A DNA stretch of 64,000 nt from the NCBI GenBank assembly GCA_021815405.1, contig JAKAGV010000002.1, forward strand, positions 124,001 through 188,000, in the 5' to 3' direction. Below are positions 24,357 through 32,545 of the stretch, piece by piece (the first letter of the stretch is position 1; each line of letters starts with the position of its first letter). Both the position numbers and the translations under genes were made by a program. This DNA comes from Bacteroidota bacterium (GTDB lineage Bacteria > Bacteroidota > Ignavibacteria > Ignavibacteriales > Ignavibacteriaceae). The notes under the pieces are model-generated. The model was not told the DNA's origin, ran no database searches, and saw only the letters and a program-made list of their open reading frames with translations.

Positions 24357-24415
24357 TCATTGATTGGACCTAAACATACTAACTATTTCCCATACCTCAA
24401 AATCAAATTTTTTAA

Positions 24416-25405
24416 TTACATTTTTATACTTTCTAAAGCTGCCTGTACGTCTTTCTTGGCCCCTTCTCCCATCATCTGCATAATCGGTTGCCTTACTCTT
24501 TCCAGCGTATCTTTCAGTATGTGCATTGCGCTTATTCCCGGATGTATCCATCCCTGTGCCCCTTCCATCATTACCCTGAATGTCATATATGAACTTGAAT
24601 TTCTCATATTCTCCGTTGGATTAACCGCGCTTCCTCCAAACTTGCCCATATTAAAAGTTGCCCTGTTAATGTTTGGATTAGTCTGAAATCTAACCATACC
24701 CTCATATATGCTTGTCTTATGGCTCTCTTTCAGCTTAGGATATTCCACCTCCATCAGCTTATCCCCCCATTGATAAATATTCCTTATTACCTTCCGCGGG
24801 TTTTTATACCTCAAAAGTTCTGCATCTTTTTTTGTTTTAAATCCTCTTATACTTCCTTCTTTGTATGTATTTATTACTGCCGATTGCCTTAAATTCTTGG
24901 CTCCCCTTACGTTCTCATCAATCATCCAGGTTACTTTTCCGTCAACTATTTCTCTTCTTCCGATTGATGCTTTCTCATAAATCTCCTGCGGCATTGCCCT
25001 TAATGATGTGCTTCCCGGCGTTCCGTGTCTGAATGGAATTACAAGGTATCTTTTCCCGTCTTTTGTTATCCTAACCTTATCGGATGTATAAAGTGCCTTC
25101 TTCATATCAAAGCTCTGCACTCCCTCTTCAAGTGCCTTGGCGTATGATGCTTTATTCTCTCCTCTGTAATGCAGTGGATCCCCATTATAAGGATAACTAA
25201 TGCCTGACATAATCCCCCTTACATACCCTCCCTGCGAATGCTTAAACTTGCTGTTTGCAAGGTTAATCCACTGCTGTGTAGTATAATCGCCTGCCGTCTG
25301 TACCGCCTTTGTCAGTTCGCTCGGCTGCTGTAGCCTCTGCTCAATATGCTTTACTATTTCAAATAATGGCGAGTAATCAATATCATAAACTATCTCAAAT
25401 GGCAT
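24416..25405 (-). CDS. Head-tail connector/virion morphogenesis protein (329 aa)
   Basis: Contains QQWINLANSKFKHSQGGYVRGIM at about residues 44-66, a pattern like phage virion morphogenesis/gpG-like minor tail proteins (W-x2-LA...R-T-G/L). The middle has VRITKDGKRYLVIPFRHGTPG, and the C-terminus YMTFRVMMEGAQGWIHPG resembles the terminal strand of HK97 gp10/neck-type proteins. The position is between polyvalent gene and tail unit. It overlaps the upstream ORF as TAATG. Likely joins head and tail. Confidence 0.55.
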   Translation of the reverse strand: MPFEIVYDIDYSPLFEIVKHIEQRLQQPSELTKAVQTAGDYTTQQWINLANSKFKHSQGGYVRGIMSGISYPYNGDPLHYRGENKASYAKALEEGVQSFDMKKALYTSDKVRITKDGKRYLVIPFRHGTPGSTSLRAMPQEIYEKASIGRREIVDGKVTWMIDENVRGAKNLRQSAVINTYKEGSIRGFKTKKDAELLRYKNPRKVIRNIYQWGDKLMEVEYPKLKESHKTSIYEGMVRFQTNPNINRATFNMGKFGGSAVNPTENMRNSSSYMTFRVMMEGAQGWIHPGISAMHILKDTLERVRQPIMQMMGEGAKKDVQAALESIKM

Positions 25406-28400
25406 TAGCTATTTATTGACTTAATTTTCGATATGTTAATTTTTATCTTGAAACTTTTCTTTAAATTACTTACCTTGCCTGCGTACTTCTTAATAATATT
25501 TTTTGTAGGATTAACAATGGATGACAAAGTAGAATCGATACTGGCCGAAGAATCAGCTAAACTGAATATATCCCCCGAAGACTGCCGCAAGCTTGCCGAA
25601 AGAGGCTGCCAGATAGCTTTCAAAGATGATCTCAATTCGCGTATCAATCTTTTTGGAGGTGCCGAAAAGATGGACGAAGAAGATCTGCGCGTCTTCTTGC
25701 TTACCTGTGTCAAAGGCGGTTCGCTAGAGGCTGCCGCGGATGTCTCTGAATCATAGTTATTTAATTCCTCGCCTTTCATATCGGCTTCATATGCCTTTGC
25801 ATAAAACGCATTTGCAATTCTAAATACATCCTGCTTAAAGCCTGCTAAATGCGGGAATAATTTATGTCCTTCTGGTATCTTATTCCCTAACGCAATATCT
25901 ATATTCTTATCAAGGTCGTAAAGGTCATGCCCGAACCCAAACTTAGCCTCATACATTGCCGGCGTCATTAACAGCAGCTCTTTTACTAAACCGTCTCCCT
26001 TCCCCCTCGTTAGCTTAATTGCTATATGTTTGTATCCCGGTGTTTTATCCTCGTATAAATTATTTATGTCGTTATTATATACCTCATATCCCCGCTTCTT
26101 TAAGCTGTCCATAATTGCATTAAATTGATCCGGCTTTTTAATAATTATCGTTCCCCGTAATACATCGGTTAATTTATAGTTCTTCTGCGGCTGCCCTTTC
26201 GCCTCGTTTCTTTCGAATTTATTTAATATGCTTCCCTTTGATTTTATCGCATTGGCAATATATCTATAGCTTATTTCCTCTAGCTGGTTCTCTGCCGAAA
26301 CCTCATCAAGATCCTGCAGATATCTTTCCTTCTGTGCCTTTGCCTGGTCAATATATTGATTAGCTAAATTATCCCATGCCTCCTGCTTCCTTGCGTCCGA
26401 TATCATCTTATCTTCGTCCGGCTCTTCTTGGTCCGCGGGTTCATTATCCTGCGCCTGCTCTGTTAAAGATATACCAATATTTTTATCGGCAAATTGAAAT
26501 TCCACATTGTTATTTTTTAATATTACCGCCTGGTTTTGTGGTATGTTTATTATCTTGCTTTCTCCATCCCCATCCTTCATAAACAAACTTATAGTTCCGT
26601 CCTGATTTTCGTTTATCAGCTGGAATTTCCCCTCTCCTATCAATCCCCCGCTCTTATCAGTAACATAAGCCTTATTCCCGAGCTTCTCGCTAAGCATATC
26701 ATAAGCCTTAGTCCCATTCAAAACCCTTATTCCCGTCCCCGCTGTCTCTCCTCCGTTCTGGGCGGTTTCACCCTCCGAAGCCTTGGCGTAGGAGGGCCCC
26801 CCTGACCTCTGGCCTCTGACATCTGATCTCTGTTCTTTATTCGCCAATCTCCAATGCGCCCCCTTACCCGAAGTATCCCGCCTAAGCACAAGCTGTCCCC
26901 CCTTCCCTTGCTTAGTCTCCCCCTCTCTGCTTACGGTTTGTGAGTTCGTCGAACCGAACATTCCTATCTGCTGCCCAAATGCCTTAAGTACGTTTGCACT
27001 TAAAGACTTCTGCACACCCTCTTTCGGTGTGCGGGGGGATTCTGGGGGATATTCCTTATTATATTTTTCTTGAAATTTAGATAATGGTTCTTCTAAAAAT
27101 AATTTCTTGCCTATTTTTTTATTCCTATCATAAAAATCTTGTGCCCTTTTTATTTCTTCTTGTGTACTTTTGCGTGCTTCTTTTAGTACATTTCTGTCGG
27201 TAATAATTATTTCGTCACCGAATCTTATAGCTCCAATTCCTTTTTCTTTTGCATATCGAGTTAAATTATCTGCCCAACTATCTACACTAAAATCTTTACT
27301 GCTTGGATCAAATTCATTTTTAATTATTTGTTGCCAATCGCTTGGATGTCTTTCTTTAAATCTATCAGATATTTTAGATAAATACCAATTTATGAAATCA
27401 TCAGTTATTGGGGGTCTTTTAAAGAATAATAGCTTGGGATTTTTAGAAATTAATCCTTGCCGTGTTACGTCTTCACTTAAATCTAAAACTTTAGTGCCGG
27501 GTTTTAGTTTTACAGTAGCCAAAGCATCTTTTCCCGTTCCGGTTCCGAACATAAAAGACTGTTGTGGCCTTTCAAATTCGGAAAGATACATTTCGGCTTT
27601 CATTTCATTCAGTTCTTTAGGCAAAAATGGGCTGGTCGATTCTTTTCTTCCTATATCGGTTGGCTTTTCTAAGGATGTTAAATTTTTAATATTTTGTTTT
27701 TTTGTCCCATGTAAAAAAGTATCTGAGAAGTCTTTCCCTACTATTTTTATATTCCCTTCGGGCATTTGAGACTTTTGTTCTGAAGGTACTTTCTGCCCAG
27801 TCCCTTGTGTCTTTTTCACTTCCGTAATATCGGGATTTTTATACTTCTCTGCAAGGTCAGGATAATCTTTCTGCCAGTCTTCGTAAACGGGTTTGCCTTC
27901 TTTTAGGCCTTGCTCAATTATATATTTATGTCCATCAAATTTTTCTTCTGGATTATTTTCTCTAAATTCTTGTGCTTGCCTTCTTAATTCTGCCGCTTTC
28001 TTTACTTTCTCATTTATTCGTTCTCTTTTGTTCCTATCAGCAACGGAAACAATTTTTTGTCCCATTGGTATTTCATTCATCGCTTTATGTGCTTCTTCTT
28101 CTAATTTTTTCGCCTCGTTATCAAGCTTAAGGGATTTGTCGGGCTTTCCATCTGGATTATTATCAAGAGCAATATTAGCTCTATTAAGCGCGGATGGTTC
28201 GATCTTTTTAAGTAATTCTTGTTTGTCTTTTAAAGATAAATTATTCCATTCGGATTTACTTATTTCATAAGGCTGTTTCCCTCCGATTTCAGTTGCAATG
28301 GATTTCTTCCCCTTCCCATATTTCTCCACTAAATCGGGAAATTGGTTTAATACTTCATCCGGTATCTTATAACCTTTTTTAATTGCTGCCTCAACATTGT

Positions 28401-28845
28401 TTTTATGTTTTTCAATTGTATAACCGGGATTTAATCTACTTATTTTATCATCAAAAACTCTTTGCCATAAGTATTTATCTTTACCTAACCTAACCTTTAA
28501 ATCTTTTATTTTCTCATTTAAAATTATTGGAGTATCCCATTGCGTATGCGCAACTTTTAAATTCATTTTAGAATGCCACTCATCTCTTGCCGATTCTAAT
28601 TTCTTTAGTTCATCTTCTAATTGTATTTGTGTGTAATTTCCATATTCCGGCAAAATTCCAGTAGGCAAATCCGCCTTAATTTCAGATTCTATTTTCATTC
28701 CTTCGTTCCCCTGCCATCTCCTAACATTCGGGTTCTTCTTACTCGGCAATAATGTTTTATCCTCCTTCATCTGCCCCGTAAATAAATTTAACTGATCTGG
28801 ATTTACAGAAAGTGATTTACCTAAAAACGTTATATTCATTTCCAC
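25405..28845 (-). CDS. Polyvalent protein: ART-like and RelA/SpoT synthetase-like domains (up to 1146 aa)
   Basis: The N-terminus has FLGKSLSV and the tag LLPSKKNPNVRRWQ shared with the giant polyvalent protein. About 370-545 is an ADP-ribosyltransferase-like domain (DTFLHGTKKQNI ... GAIRFGDEIIITD). About 850-1000 resembles RelA/SpoT synthetases: KSKGSILNKFER, TDVLRGTIII (catalytic Asp), PGYKHIAIKL, KELLLMTPAMYEAKFGFGHD (catalytic Glu kept, EVQIRT changed). Repeats insert the peptides RSDVRGQRSG and PSYAKASEG near 670-690. After about residue 1025 the sequence turns Ser/Leu/Arg-rich and looks like the shadow of a plus-strand gene, so the true C-terminus is uncertain. Polyvalent proteins are often injected with phage DNA. 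Confidence 0.7.
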   Translation of the reverse strand: MEMNITFLGKSLSVNPDQLNLFTGQMKEDKTLLPSKKNPNVRRWQGNEGMKIESEIKADLPTGILPEYGNYTQIQLEDELKKLESARDEWHSKMNLKVAHTQWDTPIILNEKIKDLKVRLGKDKYLWQRVFDDKISRLNPGYTIEKHKNNVEAAIKKGYKIPDEVLNQFPDLVEKYGKGKKSIATEIGGKQPYEISKSEWNNLSLKDKQELLKKIEPSALNRANIALDNNPDGKPDKSLKLDNEAKKLEEEAHKAMNEIPMGQKIVSVADRNKRERINEKVKKAAELRRQAQEFRENNPEEKFDGHKYIIEQGLKEGKPVYEDWQKDYPDLAEKYKNPDITEVKKTQGTGQKVPSEQKSQMPEGNIKIVGKDFSDTFLHGTKKQNIKNLTSLEKPTDIGRKESTSPFLPKELNEMKAEMYLSEFERPQQSFMFGTGTGKDALATVKLKPGTKVLDLSEDVTRQGLISKNPKLLFFKRPPITDDFINWYLSKISDRFKERHPSDWQQIIKNEFDPSSKDFSVDSWADNLTRYAKEKGIGAIRFGDEIIITDRNVLKEARKSTQEEIKRAQDFYDRNKKIGKKLFLEEPLSKFQEKYNKEYPPESPRTPKEGVQKSLSANVLKAFGQQIGMFGSTNSQTVSREGETKQGKGGQLVLRRDTSGKGAHWRLANKEQRSDVRGQRSGGPSYAKASEGETAQNGGETAGTGIRVLNGTKAYDMLSEKLGNKAYVTDKSGGLIGEGKFQLINENQDGTISLFMKDGDGESKIINIPQNQAVILKNNNVEFQFADKNIGISLTEQAQDNEPADQEEPDEDKMISDARKQEAWDNLANQYIDQAKAQKERYLQDLDEVSAENQLEEISYRYIANAIKSKGSILNKFERNEAKGQPQKNYKLTDVLRGTIIIKKPDQFNAIMDSLKKRGYEVYNNDINNLYEDKTPGYKHIAIKLTRGKGDGLVKELLLMTPAMYEAKFGFGHDLYDLDKNIDIALGNKIPEGHKLFPHLAGFKQDVFRIANAFYAKAYEADMKGEELNNYDSETSAAASSEPPLTQVSKKTRRSSSSIFSAPPKRLIRELRSSLKAIWQPLSASLRQSSGDIFSLADSSASIDSTLSSIVNPTKNIIKKYAGKVSNLKKSFKIKINISKIKSINS
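25431..25441 (-). promoter_or_regulatory. AATTAACATAT motif upstream of the connector gene
   Basis: 25 nt before the start of the 24416-25405 gene. Elsewhere this motif lies between genes or at gene ends, so its presence here supports the view that the last part of the upstream reading frame was originally non-coding. Confidence 0.45.
25517..25756 (+). CDS. Small acidic antisense gene nested at the 3' end of a polyvalent gene (79 aa)
   Basis: MDDKVESILAEESAKLNISP, then EDCRKLAERGCQIAF, then a DDLNSRINLFGGAEKMDEED stretch: a well-mixed, acidic, helical sequence. The opposite strand gives low-complexity Ser/Arg/Leu runs, so the plus strand looks like the selected one. About 20 nt upstream is TATTTTTTG with a CTTG 19 nt further up, resembling the TTTG/TAnnTTTG promoters of Bacteroidota. 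The frame stays open to an ATG at 25433, which would add a membrane-like segment. No family recognised. The layout suggests a morón expressed from its own promoter in the lysogen. Confidence 0.55.
   Translation: MDDKVESILAEESAKLNISPEDCRKLAERGCQIAFKDDLNSRINLFGGAEKMDEEDLRVFLLTCVKGGSLEAAADVSES
26771..26796. repeat. Palindromic element, ccctacgaagc family, inside a coding frame
   Basis: ccctccgaagccttggcg plus taggaggg. Translated as PSYAKASEG in the polyvalent protein. Intergenic copies are at 29111-29170 and 54663-54688. Confidence 0.75.
26803..26840. repeat. Heptamer-period repeat, tctgacc/tctgatc family (in frame)
   Basis: Seven-base period tctgnnn; encodes QRSDVRGQRS. It abuts the palindromic element at 26771-26796. 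Confidence 0.65.
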
Positions 28846-29087
28846 TCTTCCGGTATTAAATGCTCTAATTTTAACTCCTTCGCTCTCCTCTTAATCCATC
28901 TCCGCGCCCTATCAGGATCCTTCGACCTCCCAACATCATGTAGCGCGTTCTTCAAATCCTGCTCATTCCTAATAGGAAAACTCCCATCCGGCAAAGCTTC
29001 ATGCTTTTTCGAAAGTTTCTTTCTCTCTTCCGTATCAAATACCGCCTTGCTTAAATTCACCCTTACCGATTTTCCTAAAAATTTCAT
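28836..29087 (-). CDS. Small basic protein with DUF6582-like C-terminus (83 aa)
   Basis: The ATG at 29087 follows AAAGAAGG and starts MKFLGKSVRV, the same FLGKS opening as the next polyvalent protein. Residues about 30-80 carry EALPDGSFPIRNEQDLKNAL, then GRSKDPDRARRWIKRRAKEL and LIPEEW, which matches a short domain often found attached to phage head or polyvalent proteins (recognised from memory as DUF6582-like). Overlaps the polyvalent start by 10 nt. Likely a companion of it; molecular role unknown. Confidence 0.6.
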   Translation of the reverse strand: MKFLGKSVRVNLSKAVFDTEERKKLSKKHEALPDGSFPIRNEQDLKNALHDVGRSKDPDRARRWIKRRAKELKLEHLIPEEWK

Positions 29088-29110
29088 ATTACCTTCTTTC
29101 TTTATGTTCA

Positions 29111-29170
29111 CCCTACGAAGCCTTGGCGAAGTAGGGCATGTTCATCCTACGAAGCTTTAGCGAAGTAGGG
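29111..29170. repeat. Tandem pair of palindromic elements (ccctacgaagc family)
   Basis: Copies at 29111-29136 and 29145-29170, 8 nt apart, filling the gap between the neck gene and the 83-aa gene. Each folds into a hairpin; the second ends at the neck gene stop codon. Confidence 0.75.
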
Positions 29171-29962
29171 CTAATATATCGCCTGGTTTACATCCACATT
29201 ATCCGCCGGGTTCTCCGTCGGATTTACATACCTCCTCAATACACACAATACTTTCTTTGGCAGCTCATCATCATCCGTCCCTCTATCCTGCCCTCCGTCG
29301 TCCCAAACCCTGTACTGCTGCTTACATATAAACTCTACCGTGTAATAAGTCTGATCTGCCGGCCCCTTTCCGTCTAACCATGTTATAGTGCTTAATCCCC
29401 CTACTACTGAATTCAAATCGAGATTAGGCCTTATCAAATCCGTGCCCATTACTGCCTGCCCGAACTTCGCCTCTCCAAACTTTGCAGGATAATTATCCCA
29501 AACGAAATCTGTTCCCTCTACGTATTTATTATTGTTGGAATCGTAAACGCTTAATATCTGCGTTACATCAAACGCATAAATAAAATCCCTTATGCCTCTC
29601 TGCAGTACATCTGTATCCCGCCTGGTCTTATTATCTAATACTAAAACGTCTCCGTGTGCAATCGTCGAATGTGCGCTTTGCAGATTCCCGCCTAAATCAA
29701 ATTTGGGGATAGTAAATGTCGCCCCTCCATTGTATATCCTTCCCTGCGGCGACGCCAAAATTTTATAATTTATCGCCGTTCTTATTCCCTCTATAATCTG
29801 TACCGTATCATAATACCATCCCTGGTTGCATGTGTGGTTTGGCAGCGGCACTCCGTTGTTTTCCCCTACGCATGCGCATAATCTCCCGGGATAATATTTT
29901 ATAGTTTGCCCAAATCTTCTCATAGATCTTGCAATATTAGCATCTATTATATATAATCCCAT
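29171..29962 (-). CDS. Neck/head-completion structural protein (263 aa)
   Basis: Not recognised by family. The N-terminus has LCACVGENNGVPLPNHTCNQG with three cysteines that could bind metal; the middle includes DVLVLDNKTRRDTDVLQRGIRD and repeats of the form KFGEAKFGQAVMG like those in the gpI-like protein. It lies between capsid-proximal genes and the connector, overlaps the upstream neck gene by one base, and has no transmembrane segment. Likely part of the head-tail interface. Confidence 0.45.
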   Translation of the reverse strand: MGLYIIDANIARSMRRFGQTIKYYPGRLCACVGENNGVPLPNHTCNQGWYYDTVQIIEGIRTAINYKILASPQGRIYNGGATFTIPKFDLGGNLQSAHSTIAHGDVLVLDNKTRRDTDVLQRGIRDFIYAFDVTQILSVYDSNNNKYVEGTDFVWDNYPAKFGEAKFGQAVMGTDLIRPNLDLNSVVGGLSTITWLDGKGPADQTYYTVEFICKQQYRVWDDGGQDRGTDDDELPKKVLCVLRRYVNPTENPADNVDVNQAIY

Positions 29963-31068
29963 TAAACCACTACCCCGATTACATTTTTTGCGTACTTTCT
30001 CTGCATCTTAATTATCCATGCGTCCTCTTCTGCTTTTAATCTCTTTACGTATTGGTCTAAATTGTAAGACACATTATTGCTGGTCCCGTCTATGCTTTCT
30101 CCCTCTCCCGTCTTTCTTGATGCTGGGTCTATTCCCATATTGCTTAAATTGATCAGCGTCCTCCTGCAAAGTGCCTGCCTTATTCCTTCCTTCTCTACCG
30201 TATCCGTCTGCGCCGTTAAATTTCCTTTGCTGTCATATTTTTTATAGATCAATCCAGTCTTATAAGTGAAGTTAAACATATTTGGAATCCTGTCTAGCCA
30301 TCCTCCGTTTATTATCGCAAGCCCCATTCCTGAAATATTCTGAATAAGTAAAGTATATAGGCTTGCGCTGTCTCCTCCCGGTAGTGGCAAAAACTCAATC
30401 AGCCCCTGCATCCTGTCAAATGTAAATAAGTCCTTGCCTATATTCGCAATCGGCGTTGTTCCGTAAAAAATATTTACTTCTACTAAATCATTTATCGGTA
30501 CGTAGGATGCCTGCATCTGCCATAAATTACTCTGGAATCTCTCAAAATAATTATCCCTGTTCTCCATATATGTCCGCTCTGATATAAACATCTCAAGCGC
30601 AATCTCTAGGTCATTCTGTGCCGCTAATATCCCTTTCCTTAATCCGTCTTTATCCGCAAGGTAAGCGTTTATCGCTGCCGTAAACTCCGGATCTAACTTG
30701 CTGGAAGTAGACAAAAAGTAATCCACCATATATTGATATGGCACTAACTCTGCAGCAGCATTAACGTTTACATTTTCTAGCCTTGCGTCTAAGGGATAAT
30801 AATCTGTAGAAATGTCTGTACCGTCGGTAGAGTAAAAATACAGCCGGATATATCCATCCGGCTGTGATGCGGATATGATTAAGGAAGCAGTATATAGAGA
30901 AAGTTTTGTATCGTAAGTAAGAGAAATATTTGTTATGTCAACATTGCTATTATCTTTAACGGGATTTCCATCCTCATCGATTATAGATAACTTAATGCTT
31001 TTGCCTTGCACCAATCCCGTCTGGGGAAGCTGTATTATCTGCAATACCCCCTTCTTTATACTCAACAT
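29962..31068 (-). CDS. Head-proximal structural protein with N-terminal beta domain (368 aa)
   Basis: Residues about 1-110 look like an Ig-like sandwich (GLVQGKSIKLSIIDEDGNPV, ISASQPDGYIRLYFYSTDG). A helical middle (LRKGILAAQNDLEIALEMF) and a C-terminal domain with EKEGIRQALCRRTLINLSNM follow. It is the second of two coupled neck-region genes downstream of capsid. No specific family recognised; head completion or connector are the likely roles. Confidence 0.45.
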   Translation of the reverse strand: MLSIKKGVLQIIQLPQTGLVQGKSIKLSIIDEDGNPVKDNSNVDITNISLTYDTKLSLYTASLIISASQPDGYIRLYFYSTDGTDISTDYYPLDARLENVNVNAAAELVPYQYMVDYFLSTSSKLDPEFTAAINAYLADKDGLRKGILAAQNDLEIALEMFISERTYMENRDNYFERFQSNLWQMQASYVPINDLVEVNIFYGTTPIANIGKDLFTFDRMQGLIEFLPLPGGDSASLYTLLIQNISGMGLAIINGGWLDRIPNMFNFTYKTGLIYKKYDSKGNLTAQTDTVEKEGIRQALCRRTLINLSNMGIDPASRKTGEGESIDGTSNNVSYNLDQYVKRLKAEEDAWIIKMQRKYAKNVIGVVV

Positions 31069-31087
31069 AATTCATATCCATTTCAAT

Positions 31088-31480
31088 TTATTTCTGTTCT
31101 GTCTGTTGCGGGTCCTTCTTCCCGGTCAAACCGCTAATCATATTCTTAACCCCGGTCAATGGGCTGTCCGGCGATCCATTCTCTGCCTTCTTCTGATAAT
31201 ATTTTAACATTGCACTTATCAATAATATCTCTACTATCGTCTGCGGTATTTCCTGCATCTCCATTTTCCATAAGCTTATAAATGCCCATGTGCCGATTAT
31301 CAGCGCCCACGCGGTTACCATTATAAATCTGGTTGCGCTCCAAATTCCGCTTACTCCTTCGTCCAGCATTGTTGATAGTTTCTTAAACAATCTTTGAAAA
31401 TTGCCCTTCGTTAAAAGCTTTATCAACACGATTAAAAGGATAAGATATAATGCGCCAACAAAAAGATATTTTTCTATCAT
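31088..31480 (-). CDS. Membrane protein with three predicted helices, holin-like candidate (130 aa)
   Basis: Helices at about 5-24 (YLFVGALYLILLIVLIKLL), 50-70 (FIMVTAWALIIGTWAFISLW) and 78-93 (IPQTIVEILLISAMLKY), then a charged C-terminal tail. Small multi-helix proteins with charged tails are typical of holins, which time lysis, but gene position amid capsid genes is unusual for one. It overlaps the acidic gene by 4 nt. It could alternatively anchor capsid assembly to the membrane. Confidence 0.4.
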   Translation of the reverse strand: MIEKYLFVGALYLILLIVLIKLLTKGNFQRLFKKLSTMLDEGVSGIWSATRFIMVTAWALIIGTWAFISLWKMEMQEIPQTIVEILLISAMLKYYQKKAENGSPDSPLTGVKNMISGLTGKKDPQQTEQK

Positions 31481-31941
31481 TCCTCGGCCTCTTTTTGTTT
31501 GCCCTTACCTTGTTTCTTACCGTTTTGTTTTTTAGCATTCTTGTTAGCATCGGCGTTTGGCTCTGTTTGTACGGGCTCTTCCTCTACCGGTTCGTCGCCG
31601 CCTTCGGCTATTACGTCATTCTGCGGATATTCTTCTTTGGTCTTATCCTCTTCATCAACTTCCTGCGTCTCTCCTTGCTGCCCTTCGCTCTCCGGCTTCT
31701 CTCCTTCCGGTTTTGGATTTTGGCCCATATTCTCGTCACCTTCCCCACCTTGATCGTCCAGGCCCAAATTCCCTTCCTTTCCAATCTCCAAATAATCAGG
31801 ATGCTCCAGAATTCGCTTTTGTACGTCTCCCGGAACATCTGTTAGAAGTTCGCCGTTTTCTCCTATATGCAGCTTTCCGCTTTCATGCACATCTTTCGAA
31901 ACATTGATATGCGCGTTTCTTAAGTATTTATGCTTAATCAT
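31477..31941 (-). CDS. Acidic low-complexity protein downstream of capsid (154 aa)
   Basis: The first 45 residues (HKYLRNAHINVSKDVHESGKL, VPGDVQKRILEHPDYLEIG) look folded and resemble small phage proteins with a DVQ-RILEHPD pattern. The remaining 100 are Glu/Gly/Pro-rich, and the last 20 are Lys/Gln-rich. The bipolar tail resembles scaffolding or DNA-packaging accessory proteins but has no family match I can name. Plus-strand frames here are shadows of the biased composition. Confidence 0.5.
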   Translation of the reverse strand: MIKHKYLRNAHINVSKDVHESGKLHIGENGELLTDVPGDVQKRILEHPDYLEIGKEGNLGLDDQGGEGDENMGQNPKPEGEKPESEGQQGETQEVDEEDKTKEEYPQNDVIAEGGDEPVEEEPVQTEPNADANKNAKKQNGKKQGKGKQKEAEE

Positions 31942-31956
31942 ATCTGCTCTTCCTTC

Positions 31957-32478
31957 CTATTGTTTATTTGTAAATGCTATAGGCACAATCTTTACATAAA
32001 ACACTGCATCTGAAGGATTCCCCGATGCTCTTGCAATTTTTAACCCATAATAAGGGTATATAGTTCCCGATACCGTATAACTACCGGTTAGCTGTGTCTC
32101 ACTGCTGTCTTGGTTTACAAGTGTATCCAGTAAAACGCCGGTTCCGCCTGGAGTAAAGTAACCATTTAAGATTAAGGTTAAGTTGCCGTTGCCGGTATTG
32201 CTTGTGTCGTATGCTGAATAATTAAATTTTATCGAATCGCCGTATGCCGCTAAACTAAATTGCCGCGTACTCAAACTTGTTGCATTTTGTACGCCCTGTA
32301 TATTAAATACCTCTACATCACGTACTAACTTAACAGTTGGATAACCCTTTGTAGATAAGTCCTGGTATGTCTCAAATGGCTTCGTAATTACGGCATCCTG
32401 ACTTATCTGTGCAAACATATTGGCGCCTAAAGCAATTACAGCTAAAATCACCAACATAAATGTTTTTATAAGTTTCAT
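31957..32478 (-). CDS. Secreted beta-rich protein next to the capsid gene (173 aa)
   Basis: A clear signal peptide (MKLIKTFMLVILAVIALGAN then MFAQ) precedes a Thr/Ser/Gly-rich beta domain (LTLILNGYFTPGGTGVLLDT, YTVSGTIYPYYGLKI). It is immediately downstream of the major capsid gene, where decoration proteins usually lie, yet a Sec signal would send it out of the cytoplasm where capsids assemble. It could be an exported host-surface factor or a decoration protein with an unusual route. Confidence 0.6.
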   Translation of the reverse strand: MKLIKTFMLVILAVIALGANMFAQISQDAVITKPFETYQDLSTKGYPTVKLVRDVEVFNIQGVQNATSLSTRQFSLAAYGDSIKFNYSAYDTSNTGNGNLTLILNGYFTPGGTGVLLDTLVNQDSSETQLTGSYTVSGTIYPYYGLKIARASGNPSDAVFYVKIVPIAFTNKQ

Positions 32479-32502
32479 AAGTTTTATTTCTCCTGAAAAT
32501 TT

Positions 32503-32524
32503 AGGGCTATCAAGCGATAGCCCT
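32503..32524. terminator. Hairpin downstream of the capsid gene
   Basis: Perfect 9-bp stem agggctatc / gatagccct with a 4-nt loop. The T-run is stronger on the plus strand, so on the capsid strand it may only attenuate or stabilise the capsid mRNA 3' end. Confidence 0.5.
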
Positions 32525-32545
32525 TGTTTTTAATTCTTACGTTAA

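Noticed and set aside
27170..27769. Plus-strand open frame of 199 codons
   Set aside because: Antisense to the ART-like domain of the polyvalent gene, Ser/Leu/Pro-biased composition typical of a shadow frame.
31499..31907. Overlapping plus-strand frames in the acidic protein region
   Set aside because: Several long frames on both strands result from the biased Glu/Gly codons of the minus-strand gene; none has a ribosome-binding site.
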